A stretch of 6,336 nt of DNA, from the NCBI GenBank assembly GCA_027031685.1, contig JALVPS010000463.1:1-6336 (forward strand), read 5' to 3'. A program made the position numbers and the translations under genes. Position 1 is the stretch's first letter. Each line of letters begins with the position of its first letter. This DNA comes from Gammaproteobacteria bacterium. GTDB taxonomy: Bacteria > Pseudomonadota > Gammaproteobacteria > UWMA-0217. This document shows positions 1 through 6,142 of this stretch, piece after piece. A model generated the notes under the pieces. That model was not told where the DNA came from. It did not search any database and saw only the letters and a program-made list of their open reading frames with translations.

Positions 1-298
1 GCACGTGACCGTCATGCCAGCCGCCGTCACCCACGGCAGCCTGACCGTCACCATCACCGCCGACCCCATCGTCAGCCAGCCCGGCCCCCTGTCCAACGGC
101 ACCACCGCCGTCGTGCCGCGTGACGACATCAAGGTCGAGGAGGAGGCCAACCGCATGTTCCTGTTCGGCCGCGGCACCACGCTCAACGACATCGTGCAGG
201 CGGTCAACCAGGTGGGCGCCGCGCCGGGCGACCTGGTGGCCATCCTGGAGGCACTCAAGCAGGCCGGCGCCCTGCGCGCCGAACTGATCGTCATCTGA
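1..298 (+). CDS. flgI: Flagellar P-ring protein FlgI, C-terminal part (5' end outside window)
   Basis: This is the last 98 or so codons of FlgI, read in frame from base 2 to the TGA at 296-298. FlgI is exported to the periplasm and polymerises into the P-ring, the bushing around the rod in the peptidoglycan layer. The visible part carries the family's conserved C-terminus: a stretch with SQPGPLS and TTAVVPRDDIKVEE, then the segment around LNDIVQAVNQVGAAPGDLVAILEAL (the family's signature region), and the typical ending ALKQAGALRAELIVI. The GTG at 5 and ATG at 14 are internal codons, not starts, because homology runs unbroken to the window edge. flgJ follows after a 14-base gap, so the two are probably co-transcribed. 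Identification is by recognising the conserved tail; the signal peptide lies outside the window. Confidence 0.95.
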   Translation, partial: HVTVMPAAVTHGSLTVTITADPIVSQPGPLSNGTTAVVPRDDIKVEEEANRMFLFGRGTTLNDIVQAVNQVGAAPGDLVAILEALKQAGALRAELIVI

Positions 299-312
299 CG
301 GGGGACGGGACC

Positions 313-1299
313 ATGCTCGACGGCAAGGGCAGCGCGGCGCTGGCCGGCGTCTACACCGACTTCAGCGGACTGGCGAAGCTGCGCGCGGCCAGCGCCAACG
401 CCTCGCCCCGGGCGCGGCGCGAGGCGGCCCAGCAGTTCGAGGCCCTGTTCCTGCAGATGATGCTCAAGAGCATGCGCCAGACCACCGGCCAGACCCTGCT
501 GGACGGCCCCCAGTCCGAGATGTACCGCGACCTGTACGACCAGCAGCTGGCCCTGTACCTGGCCCGCAAGGGGGCCATCGGCATCGGCAAGATGGTGCTG
601 GCGGAACTGGAGGGCAAGCCGCAACGGCCGGTGAGCCGGCCCCTCATCGACTTCGACAGCGTGGTGCGCGACACCGGCGCGCGCCAGACGACCACCCGAC
701 TCGGCTCGCCCACCGCCCTCGCCGAGCGGCTGTGGGGCGACCCGCCCGGGCCGGACGACGCCCCGGCCGCGGCCGGCGACGAGGGGCCGCGCGCCGCGCG
801 CCGCGCCCACGCCCTGCCCTGGCGCAACCAGCGGGAGTTCATCGAGCACCTGCGCCCGGCCGCCGAGGCCGCCGCCGCGCGGCTCGGCACCCGCCCCGAG
901 GCCATCCTGGCCATGGCCGCCCTGGAGACCGGCTGGGGCCGCCACGTCATGCCCGCCGCCGACGGCCGCCCCAGCTTCAACCTGTTCGGCATCAAGGCCG
1001 ACCGGCGCTGGCGGCACGGCCGCGTGTTCGCCAGCACGCTGGAGTTCGAGCAGGGCGTCATGCAGCGCCGCCGCGAGCCGTTCCGCACCTACCCGGACCC
1101 GGCCGCCTCGGTGCACGACTTCGCCGACTTCCTGCAGGCCAACCCGCGCTACCGGCGCGCCCTGCAGTCCGCCGCCGACCCGCAGCGCTTCCTGGCCGAG
1201 ATCCACCGCGCCGGCTACGCCACCGACCCCGATTACGTGCAGAAGGTGACCTCGGTCATGCAGCGCATCCAGCGCATGACTCAAGAATCCGGCGCCTGA
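313..1299 (+). CDS. flgJ: FlgJ: rod-cap scaffold fused to peptidoglycan hydrolase (muramidase)
   Basis: 328 aa, close to the 316 aa of Salmonella FlgJ. Residues about 35-100 form the rod-binding domain, with QFEALFLQMMLKSMRQ (41-56) and YDQQLALYLA as the family hallmarks. In the family this part caps the growing rod. A Pro/Ala/Asp-rich linker (about 101-165) joins it to a glycoside hydrolase family 73 domain (about 172-320), which opens the peptidoglycan for the rod. The likely catalytic glutamate is E205 in ALETGWG, the probable second acid is D269 in SVHDFADFL, and FNLFGIK (222-228) and GYATDPDYVQK (301-311) are also conserved. There is no signal peptide, as expected for a protein exported through the flagellar type III apparatus. 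ATG 313 is preceded by GGGGGA (300-305), 7 bases upstream. The gene follows flgI by 14 bases. Its last codons contain the -35 element and spacer of the flgKL sigma-28 promoter. Confidence 0.96.
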   Translation: MLDGKGSAALAGVYTDFSGLAKLRAASANASPRARREAAQQFEALFLQMMLKSMRQTTGQTLLDGPQSEMYRDLYDQQLALYLARKGAIGIGKMVLAELEGKPQRPVSRPLIDFDSVVRDTGARQTTTRLGSPTALAERLWGDPPGPDDAPAAAGDEGPRAARRAHALPWRNQREFIEHLRPAAEAAAARLGTRPEAILAMAALETGWGRHVMPAADGRPSFNLFGIKADRRWRHGRVFASTLEFEQGVMQRRREPFRTYPDPAASVHDFADFLQANPRYRRALQSAADPQRFLAEIHRAGYATDPDYVQKVTSVMQRIQRMTQESGA

Positions 1300-1307
1300 G
1301 CCGATAA
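1281..1307 (+). promoter_or_regulatory. Sigma-28 (FliA) class III promoter for flgK-flgL
   Basis: TCAAGAAT (1281-1288), 11 bases, then GCCGATAA (1300-1307). The E. coli/Salmonella FliA consensus is TAAAGTTT-N11-GCCGATAA, so the -10 element is a perfect match and the spacing is exact. The -35 and spacer lie in the last codons of flgJ; its TGA (1297-1299) is the end of the spacer. A transcript would start near 1313-1315, giving a leader of about 110 nt before flgK. The same arrangement recurs upstream of fliC at 6024-6050, which supports both calls. The start site is inferred, not seen. Confidence 0.9.
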
Positions 1308-1314
1308 CCGGGGA

Positions 1315-1337
1315 GGCGCCGCCCCGCGGGCGGCGCC
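1315..1337 (+). other. GC-rich stem-loop at the predicted 5' end of the flgKL mRNA
   Basis: GGCGCCGCC (1315-1323) and GGCGGCGCC (1329-1337) form a perfect 9-bp stem around a 5-base loop (CCGCG). No T-run follows (the next bases are GGCCAAGACAAC), so it is not a standard intrinsic terminator. It starts at or within a few bases of the transcription start predicted from the sigma-28 promoter. It could protect the 5' end of the mRNA or damp read-through from flgJ. The structure is visible; the function is inferred. Confidence 0.6.
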
Positions 1338-1423
1338 GGCCAAGACAACACGACGGGCCGTTCGACCGCCACGGAGAGGCCGGGCGGACGGCAGGGAAGC
1401 GTCACACCACAAGGGCTCCAGCC

Positions 1424-3304
1424 ATGGATTCAATGCAGATCGCCATGAGCGGCCTGGACGCAGTGCGCCAGGCCCTCCAGACCAACAGCCACAACATCGC
1501 CAACGCGGCCACCGAGGGCTACCACCGCCAGCGCGTGGACCTGACCGCCGCGCCCCCGCTGCGCCACGGCGCCCACTACCTGGGCGGCGGCGTGCAGGTG
1601 ACCGGCGTCATGCGCGCCGAGGACCAGTTCGTCACCGAGCAGCTGCGCGGCGTGACCGCCGAGCAGCAGCGCCTGGACACCCTGCAGCAGCTGGCCGGGC
1701 GCATCGACAGCCTCATGGGCGAGGAGCAGGCCAGCCTGACGCCCGAGCTGCAGGGCTTCTTCAACGCCCTGCAGCAGCTCAGCACCGCCCCGGCCAGCAC
1801 CGCCAACCGCCAGGAGGTCATGAGCCGGGCGCGCAACCTGACGGCGCGCTTCAACGTGCTGGACGGCCAGCTCGACACCCTGGACCAGGAGGTCAACGGC
1901 CGCCTGCGCGCCGAGGTGACCGACATCAACGCCCTGGCCAGGGGCATCGCCGAGCTGAACCGCAAGATCGAGACCGCCCTGGGCACCAACGCCGGCGAGC
2001 TGCCCAACGACCTGCTCGACAAGCGCGACGCCCTGCTGCAGCAGCTGGCCGAGCACACCGCCATACAGGTCACCCCCAGCGGGCGCGGCATGACCGATGT
2101 GTACATCGGCAACGGCCTGTCACTGGTCAACGGCAGCGATGTCAACGCGCTGGCGGTCACCGCCAGCGAGTATGACGCGCAGCGCCTGGAGGTAGCCGCC
2201 GGCGGGCAGACCATCAGCGGACTGCTGCGGGGCGGCAGTCTGGGCGGCGTGCTGGACTTCCGGCGCGACATGCTGGACCCGGTGCGCAACGACCTGGGCC
2301 GCCTGGCCATGGTGCTGGGCGACAGACTCAACGCCCAGCACCGCAAGGGCATGGACCTGCACGGCCAGCCCGGCGGCGACCTGTTCGCCGTGGGCCGACC
2401 GCAGGTGTGGCCCAGCGCCCACAACGGCGGCAACACCACGCTCACCGTGTCCGTCACCGACACCAGTGCCCTGCAGGCCAGCGACTACCAGCTGTCGTTC
2501 GACGGCAGCACCTATACCGTCACCCGCCTGACGGACGGCAGCAGCCACCAGTTCAACACTCTGCCCGCCGAGCTGGACGGCCTGCGCCTCGAGCTGGGCG
2601 GCACGCCGGCCGCCGGCGACCGCTTCCTGATTCGTCCCACGGCCCTGGGGGCGCGGGACATCGACCTGCGCCTGGCCGGGCCCGACCGGCTGGCCGCCGC
2701 CTCGCCGCTGCGCACCAGCCGGCCGGCCGGCAACCTGGGCCGGATCGAGCCTGCCACGCTCGCCGTGGAGGACCCAGCCGCGCCGGCCCTGTCCGACACG
2801 GTGGAGCTGCGCTTCACGGCCGCCGACCGCCTCGACGTGGTGGACACCACCAGCGGCGCCACGCTGGCCAGCGACGTGGCCTGGGTGCCCGGCGAGCCCC
2901 TGCGCTTCAACGGCTGGTCCCTCACCCTGCAGGGCGAGCCGGCCGCGGGCGACGTGCTGCGCGTGGAGCCCAACCGCGACGGGGTAGGCGACAACACCAA
3001 CGGCAACGCCCTGGCGGCCCTGCAGTACGTCGATCTGGTGGGCGGCATCGCCACCCTACAGGAGGGCTGGAGCGGCCTGGTGGGCAAGGTGGGCAACGAC
3101 ACCCGTCAGATCGCCATCAATGCCGAAGCGCAGACCGCCCTGCGCAAGCAGGCCACCGACCTGCGCGACGCCCGCACCGGCGTCAACCTGGACGAGGAGG
3201 CCGTCAAGCTGCAGCAACTGCAGCAGGCCTACCAGGCCAATGCGCAGGTGATCGCCACCGCCAACTCGCTGTTCGACGCCATCCTGAGCATCTTCCGAGG
3301 ATAA
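1424..3304 (+). CDS. flgK: Hook-filament junction protein FlgK (HAP1)
   Basis: 626 aa. FlgK forms the first of two thin rings joining the hook to the filament and is exported by the flagellar type III apparatus. The N-terminus shows the axial-protein helix pattern AMSGLDAVRQALQTNSHNIA and ATEGYHRQRV (7-37). Family blocks follow: DLLDKRDALLQQLAE (196-210) and GGVLDFRRDMLDPVRNDLGRLA (274-295). The middle is beta-rich and holds two related modules (about 352-407 and 457-517), each ending in a [T/E]PAAGD-x2-x-[I/V]-x-P pattern. The C-terminus carries the canonical GVNLDEEAVKLQQLQQAYQA (586-605), then the helix to LFDAILSIF. ATG 1424 has AAGGG at 1411-1415, 8 bases upstream. ATGs at 1433 and 1445 are possible but leave too little of the N-terminal helix. 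flgL follows 4 bases after the stop, so the pair forms an operon driven by the sigma-28 promoter at 1281-1307. Confidence 0.97.
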   Translation: MDSMQIAMSGLDAVRQALQTNSHNIANAATEGYHRQRVDLTAAPPLRHGAHYLGGGVQVTGVMRAEDQFVTEQLRGVTAEQQRLDTLQQLAGRIDSLMGEEQASLTPELQGFFNALQQLSTAPASTANRQEVMSRARNLTARFNVLDGQLDTLDQEVNGRLRAEVTDINALARGIAELNRKIETALGTNAGELPNDLLDKRDALLQQLAEHTAIQVTPSGRGMTDVYIGNGLSLVNGSDVNALAVTASEYDAQRLEVAAGGQTISGLLRGGSLGGVLDFRRDMLDPVRNDLGRLAMVLGDRLNAQHRKGMDLHGQPGGDLFAVGRPQVWPSAHNGGNTTLTVSVTDTSALQASDYQLSFDGSTYTVTRLTDGSSHQFNTLPAELDGLRLELGGTPAAGDRFLIRPTALGARDIDLRLAGPDRLAAASPLRTSRPAGNLGRIEPATLAVEDPAAPALSDTVELRFTAADRLDVVDTTSGATLASDVAWVPGEPLRFNGWSLTLQGEPAAGDVLRVEPNRDGVGDNTNGNALAALQYVDLVGGIATLQEGWSGLVGKVGNDTRQIAINAEAQTALRKQATDLRDARTGVNLDEEAVKLQQLQQAYQANAQVIATANSLFDAILSIFRG

Positions 3305-3308
3305 GCCC

Positions 3309-4511
3309 ATGCGTGTAGCCAGCACCTATTTCCCGCGCTTCGCCGTGGCCGAGATCAACCGCAAGCAGACCGACATCGCCGAACTGCAGAGCCAGATCGC
3401 CAGCGGCAAGCAACTGCTGCGCCCCTCCGACGACCCGGCCCGCTTCGCCAGCACGGAGAGCCTGGACGGCGCCATCGCGCGCATGGACCAGTTCACCAAG
3501 AACACCCTGGTCAGCCAGCAGCGCCTGACGCAGCAGGAGGGCGTGTACAACAACGTCATCGACAGCCTGCAGCGCCTCAAGGAGCTGGCCATCACCGCCG
3601 GCTCGGATGTGATGAACGACCAGGACCGCAGTGCCATCGCTGCCGAGGCGCGCCAGCTGCGCGAGCAGCTCATCGACTACGCCAACAGCCGCACGCCGGA
3701 CGGCGACTACCTGTTCGCCGGCCAGAAGGTGGGCACCCGCCCCTTCGCCGACGCCGGCGGCACAGTGCGCTACTACGGCGACCAGACGCGCAACTACGTA
3801 CAGATCAGCGACGCCCGCAAGGTGCCCGTCAACGACACCGGCGACGCCGCCTTCATGCAGGTGCCGGCCGGCAACGGCACCTACACCACGCGCCTCGACC
3901 CGGCCAACGCCGGCTCGGCGCTGATCGAGGACGACACGGTGGTGGACAGTGGCGCCTGGCGCAACGGCCGCTACACCATCGAGTTCAGCGCCCCCGACCG
4001 CTTCTCGGTCATCGACAGCGACAGCGGCGCCACCGTGCTCGGCGACCAGCCCTACCACGCCGGCGAGGCGGTCACCTTCGACGGCATCCGCTTCCGCATC
4101 AGCGGCAAACCGCAGGCCGGTGACCGGCTGTACATCGAGCCCGCCGGCCGCCACAGCGTGTTCGACGTGGCCGACCGCCTGCTGGCCGCCCTGGACCAGC
4201 CGCGCACCACCCCCGCCGAGCAGGCCCGCGCGCGCCACCTGCTGGACGGCGCCATCGGCGAGCTGGACCAGGCCCTCGAGCACTTCCAGGCCCTGCGCAG
4301 CGACCTGGGCGGGCGCATGAACTATGTGGACCGCACCGCGGCGGAGAACGACTCGCTCAAGTACATGCTGGAGAAGAGCCGCTCGGAGGCCCAGGACACC
4401 GACTACGCCGCCGCCGTGAGCAAGCTGGAATACCAGATGAGCACCCTGGAGGCGGTGCGCAAGACCTACCTGCAACTGGGCAACCTGTCGCTGTTCAGCT
4501 ACTTCCGCTGA
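3309..4511 (+). CDS. flgL: Hook-filament junction protein FlgL (HAP3)
   Basis: 400 aa, longer than the roughly 317 aa of the Salmonella protein; the extra length is in the central domain. FlgL forms the ring between FlgK and the first flagellin subunits and belongs to the flagellin superfamily. The N-terminus MRVASTYFPRFAVAEINRKQ leads to the signature SGKQLLRPSDDPARFA (32-47). DGDYLFAGQKVGTRPF (131-146) is the conserved entry to the central domain. A beta-rich module (about 219-278, from GRYTIEFSAPDRFSVIDSDS to AGDRLYIEP) closely resembles the second module of FlgK. The C-terminal helix ends KTYLQLGNLSLFSYFR, the family's usual terminus. The ribosome site GAGGA (3297-3301) lies in the last codons of flgK, 7 bases before ATG 3309, so translation is probably coupled to flgK. 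A terminator begins 22 bases after the stop. Confidence 0.96.
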   Translation: MRVASTYFPRFAVAEINRKQTDIAELQSQIASGKQLLRPSDDPARFASTESLDGAIARMDQFTKNTLVSQQRLTQQEGVYNNVIDSLQRLKELAITAGSDVMNDQDRSAIAAEARQLREQLIDYANSRTPDGDYLFAGQKVGTRPFADAGGTVRYYGDQTRNYVQISDARKVPVNDTGDAAFMQVPAGNGTYTTRLDPANAGSALIEDDTVVDSGAWRNGRYTIEFSAPDRFSVIDSDSGATVLGDQPYHAGEAVTFDGIRFRISGKPQAGDRLYIEPAGRHSVFDVADRLLAALDQPRTTPAEQARARHLLDGAIGELDQALEHFQALRSDLGGRMNYVDRTAAENDSLKYMLEKSRSEAQDTDYAAAVSKLEYQMSTLEAVRKTYLQLGNLSLFSYFR

Positions 4512-4533
4512 GGCGGCAACGACAAAAAGGCAG

Positions 4534-4572
4534 AAGGGCCCGCCCGGGACACCACCCGGCGCGGGCCTTTTT
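4534..4572 (+). terminator. Intrinsic terminator between converging flgL and fliB, probably bidirectional
   Basis: GGCCCGC (4537-4543) pairs with GCGGGCC (4561-4567), and CCGGG (4544-4548) pairs with CCCGG (4555-4559) around the loop ACACCA, leaving one bulged C at 4560. A TTTTT run (4568-4572) follows on the + strand, making a good terminator for flgL. On the - strand an A-run (4524-4528) supplies a U-run a few bases past the stem. A longer alternative pairing, CAAAAAGGC (4523-4531) with GCCTTTTTG (4565-4573), is also possible. The hairpin sits 22 bases after the flgL stop and 23 bases after the fliB stop, which fits a shared terminator; the + direction is better supported. Confidence 0.88.
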
Positions 4573-4595
4573 GTTGTCTGGGGAAAGGGGCAGGA

Positions 4596-5798
4596 TCAGC
4601 CGCGCAGCAACACGGCCATGTGGGCCAGGCTGTCGAAGCCATTGTCACGCAGATAGTCGTGGGCCACGTCGGCGAAGTGGCGGTCGTGCTCAATCACCTT
4701 GCTGTAGGCCTGGATGAGCCGCACCATGTCGTCCACCGCCATGGCCTCGCCCGGCGCGCCCGCCATGCCGATCAGGTAGAGGCGGACGATGGAGAAGTGG
4801 ATCACCAGCCCGATGTAGTCGCGGAACAGCCGCCGGCCCTGCCCCAGCGGGAACAGGCGGCGGAAGACCTGGTTGACCAGGTAGTTCTCCAGCACGTGGG
4901 CGTGGGCCGCCTCCAGCGGGCGGAAGCGGGCCAGGGCGGCCTCGAAGCGCTCGCCCAGGGCCGACAGGTCGTCGCCGGACAGGTCGCCGAAGCCGGCCAG
5001 GAACCGCTCGTGACAGGCGCGGAAGCGCGCGTTGTGGATGCGCGTCAGCTTGTGCCCCATGAGCGCCTTGAGCATACCGAGCTGGATGTCGTGCCGCAGG
5101 GGGATGGCCTCGATCTGCGCCGCCAGCGAGCCATCGTCGATCTGCGCCCGGTAGCTGGCCAAGATGGCGGGGATCTCCGCCAGCCGCCCGCCGTCCACCG
5201 CCTCCTGCAGGCGGCGCGTGGCGAAGCCCACCAGCAGCAGGCGCTGCCACACCGGGAAGCGCCGGTCCTTGAGGGTCTGGATGGAGAAGATGCGCATGTC
5301 CCAGAAGTGCGCCGCCAGGCTGCCGTCCCCCTGGGACTGGATCTGCCGGTTGACGGCCTCGGCCCGCCCCTCGACCTCCTTGAACTCGATGCCGGCCTCG
5401 CGCCGCAGGGCCAGGCGGGCCACCTCGGGGCAGGACAGGGTGGCCGACATCTCCGGCACGCCGTCCACGCGGTTCACCGTGCGCGGATAAGTGCGACAGG
5501 TGTGCGACAGGGCCGCCGCACCCAGGCGCGACTGGATCTCACACAGGCGTTCCTCGGTGAGAAAGGGACAGGCGCCATCCTTGTCGAGGCGGATGCGGGC
5601 GAACTGGTCGGCGCTGCGTGCCCCGTTGCGGTTGCGCACCACGTGGCGGTGCAAACGCTCGCGCAGGGCCGGGTCGGTCACCTTGCGGTACTTGCGGTAG
5701 GTGGACTGGTCGATGGCCACCGTCCAGCCCTGGCAACAGTTGTCGGGACAGTCCGAGCCAATGCAGCGGAATTCTTCCATGTAGTCGGGTATCAGCAT
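4596..5798 (-). CDS. fliB: FliB-type flagellin lysine N-methyltransferase (Cys-cluster protein)
   Basis: 400 aa from the chosen start, matching the 401 aa of Salmonella FliB, which methylates surface lysines of flagellin and has been linked to an Fe-S cluster. The N-terminal half has the cysteine cluster: C12-x4-C17-x3-C21-C22-QGW, then ACPFL (C77), RLCEIQ (C86), LSHTCRTYPR (C101) and LSCPEVARLAL (C123). This matches the CxxxCC metal-cluster domain (Pfam PF03692) joined to the FliB-specific region. The helical C-terminal half contains ENYLVNQVFRRLFPLG (304-319), also typical. ATG 5798 is chosen because AGGAG lies 7 bases upstream and the length fits; the frame stays open to 6020, but that extension is Arg/Pro-rich with no family features. 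The gene converges with flgL and diverges from fliC. I saw no sigma-28 promoter for it. The family is clear; that this copy methylates the neighbouring flagellin is inferred. Confidence 0.88.
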   Translation of the reverse strand: MLIPDYMEEFRCIGSDCPDNCCQGWTVAIDQSTYRKYRKVTDPALRERLHRHVVRNRNGARSADQFARIRLDKDGACPFLTEERLCEIQSRLGAAALSHTCRTYPRTVNRVDGVPEMSATLSCPEVARLALRREAGIEFKEVEGRAEAVNRQIQSQGDGSLAAHFWDMRIFSIQTLKDRRFPVWQRLLLVGFATRRLQEAVDGGRLAEIPAILASYRAQIDDGSLAAQIEAIPLRHDIQLGMLKALMGHKLTRIHNARFRACHERFLAGFGDLSGDDLSALGERFEAALARFRPLEAAHAHVLENYLVNQVFRRLFPLGQGRRLFRDYIGLVIHFSIVRLYLIGMAGAPGEAMAVDDMVRLIQAYSKVIEHDRHFADVAHDYLRDNGFDSLAHMAVLLRG

Positions 5799-5805
5799 CC
5801 TGCGT

Positions 5806-5810
5806 CTCCT
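5806..5810 (-). promoter_or_regulatory. Ribosome binding site setting the fliB start
   Basis: AGGAG on the - strand (CTCCT at 5806-5810 on the + strand) sits 7 bases before ATG 5798. It decides between this start and the next in-frame ATG at residue 7 (MEEFRC), and argues against the longer open frame reaching 6020. Confidence 0.8.
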
Positions 5811-5959
5811 GGGGGGTGGCCTGGCGGTCCATGCCGGGATGGGCCATGTTCGCACGGCCACACCGCGGCCAATCAGGAACGGCGACACATTTGCCCCGCT
5901 ACCAATCGCCGACGAACGGCCAATCGTCCGCCCCCGCCTACGCCCCGGCGTGCCCGCAC

Positions 5960-5980
5960 CACGGCCCAGTCTCGGCCGTG
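5960..5980. repeat. Inverted repeat upstream of the fliC promoter
   Basis: CACGGCC (5960-5966) and GGCCGTG (5974-5980) are perfect 7-base arms around a 7-base spacer, centred about 54 bases before the fliC -35 element. No T-run follows on either strand, so it is not an obvious terminator. It could be an operator, or chance in GC-rich DNA. Confidence 0.4.
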
Positions 5981-6023
5981 CGCCAAGCCCGTCACCTTTC
6001 GGGGTACGCCTCGCCGGCACGCC

Positions 6024-6050
6024 TCAAGCCAGCACCCCCCGCGCCGATAA
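6024..6050 (+). promoter_or_regulatory. Sigma-28 (FliA) class III promoter for fliC
   Basis: TCAAGCCA (6024-6031), 11 bases, then GCCGATAA (6043-6050): the same TCAAG, spacing and perfect -10 as the promoter before flgK. Transcription should start near 6056-6058, giving a leader of about 86 nt. Flagellin genes are classic FliA targets, so position and motif agree. Confidence 0.92.
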
Positions 6051-6132
6051 GCCCCGTGACGCTACTCGCTTGGAGTCACAGGCCCGCTGCCACGGCGCCG
6101 GGTCGACCATCCAGAACCACAATAACAAGAAA

Positions 6133-6137
6133 GGGAG
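6133..6137 (+). promoter_or_regulatory. fliC ribosome binding site in an A-rich leader end
   Basis: GGGAG (6133-6137, within AAAGGGAGC) lies 5 bases before ATG 6143. The preceding 25 or so bases (from about 6112) are A-rich, in contrast to the GC-rich surroundings. That probably keeps the site unpaired, as suits a highly translated flagellin gene. Confidence 0.8.
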
Positions 6138-6142
6138 CAACC

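Larger units (their letters stand above)
5799..6023. other. Divergent fliB-fliC intergenic region, no gene
   Basis: About 225 bases between the fliB start and the fliC promoter. No convincing coding sequence was found; frames open through it give Arg/Pro/Ala-rich translations typical of GC-rich noncoding DNA. It holds a 9-base direct repeat CGGCCAATC (5866-5874 and 5917-5925), a third CCAATC (5902-5907), and the inverted repeat at 5960-5980. It must contain the fliB promoter if fliB is separately transcribed, but I see no clear sigma-70, sigma-54 or sigma-28 match on the - strand. Confidence 0.6.

Noticed and set aside
1371..1398. Several GGA triplets in the flgK leader as CsrA/RsmA sites
   Set aside because: ACGGA (1371-1375) and two other GGA triplets are present, but none overlaps the ribosome site or sits in a clear hairpin loop, and GGA is common by chance here.
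2407..3318. 303-codon + frame inside flgK
   Set aside because: Out-of-frame Arg/Pro/Gly-rich translation overlapping conserved FlgK sequence.
3204..4475. 423-codon open frame on the - strand opposite flgL
   Set aside because: Shadow frame made of Val/Ala/Gly/His-rich repeats with no domain; flgL on the other strand is unmistakable.
5799..6020. A 74-residue N-terminal extension of fliB in an open frame
   Set aside because: The added sequence is Arg/Pro/Gly-rich with no family features, while ATG 5798 has AGGAG 7 bases upstream and gives the usual FliB length.
5799..6023. Sigma-54 or sigma-28 promoter for fliB on the - strand
   Set aside because: No GG-N10-GC with TGGC/TTGC context and no TCAAG-N14-GCCGATAA match was found in the - orientation.
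4620..6050. 476-codon open frame on the + strand opposite fliB
   Set aside because: Antisense shadow of a GC-rich gene: the translation is Val/Gln/His/Ala-rich without motifs, and it runs through the fliC promoter.
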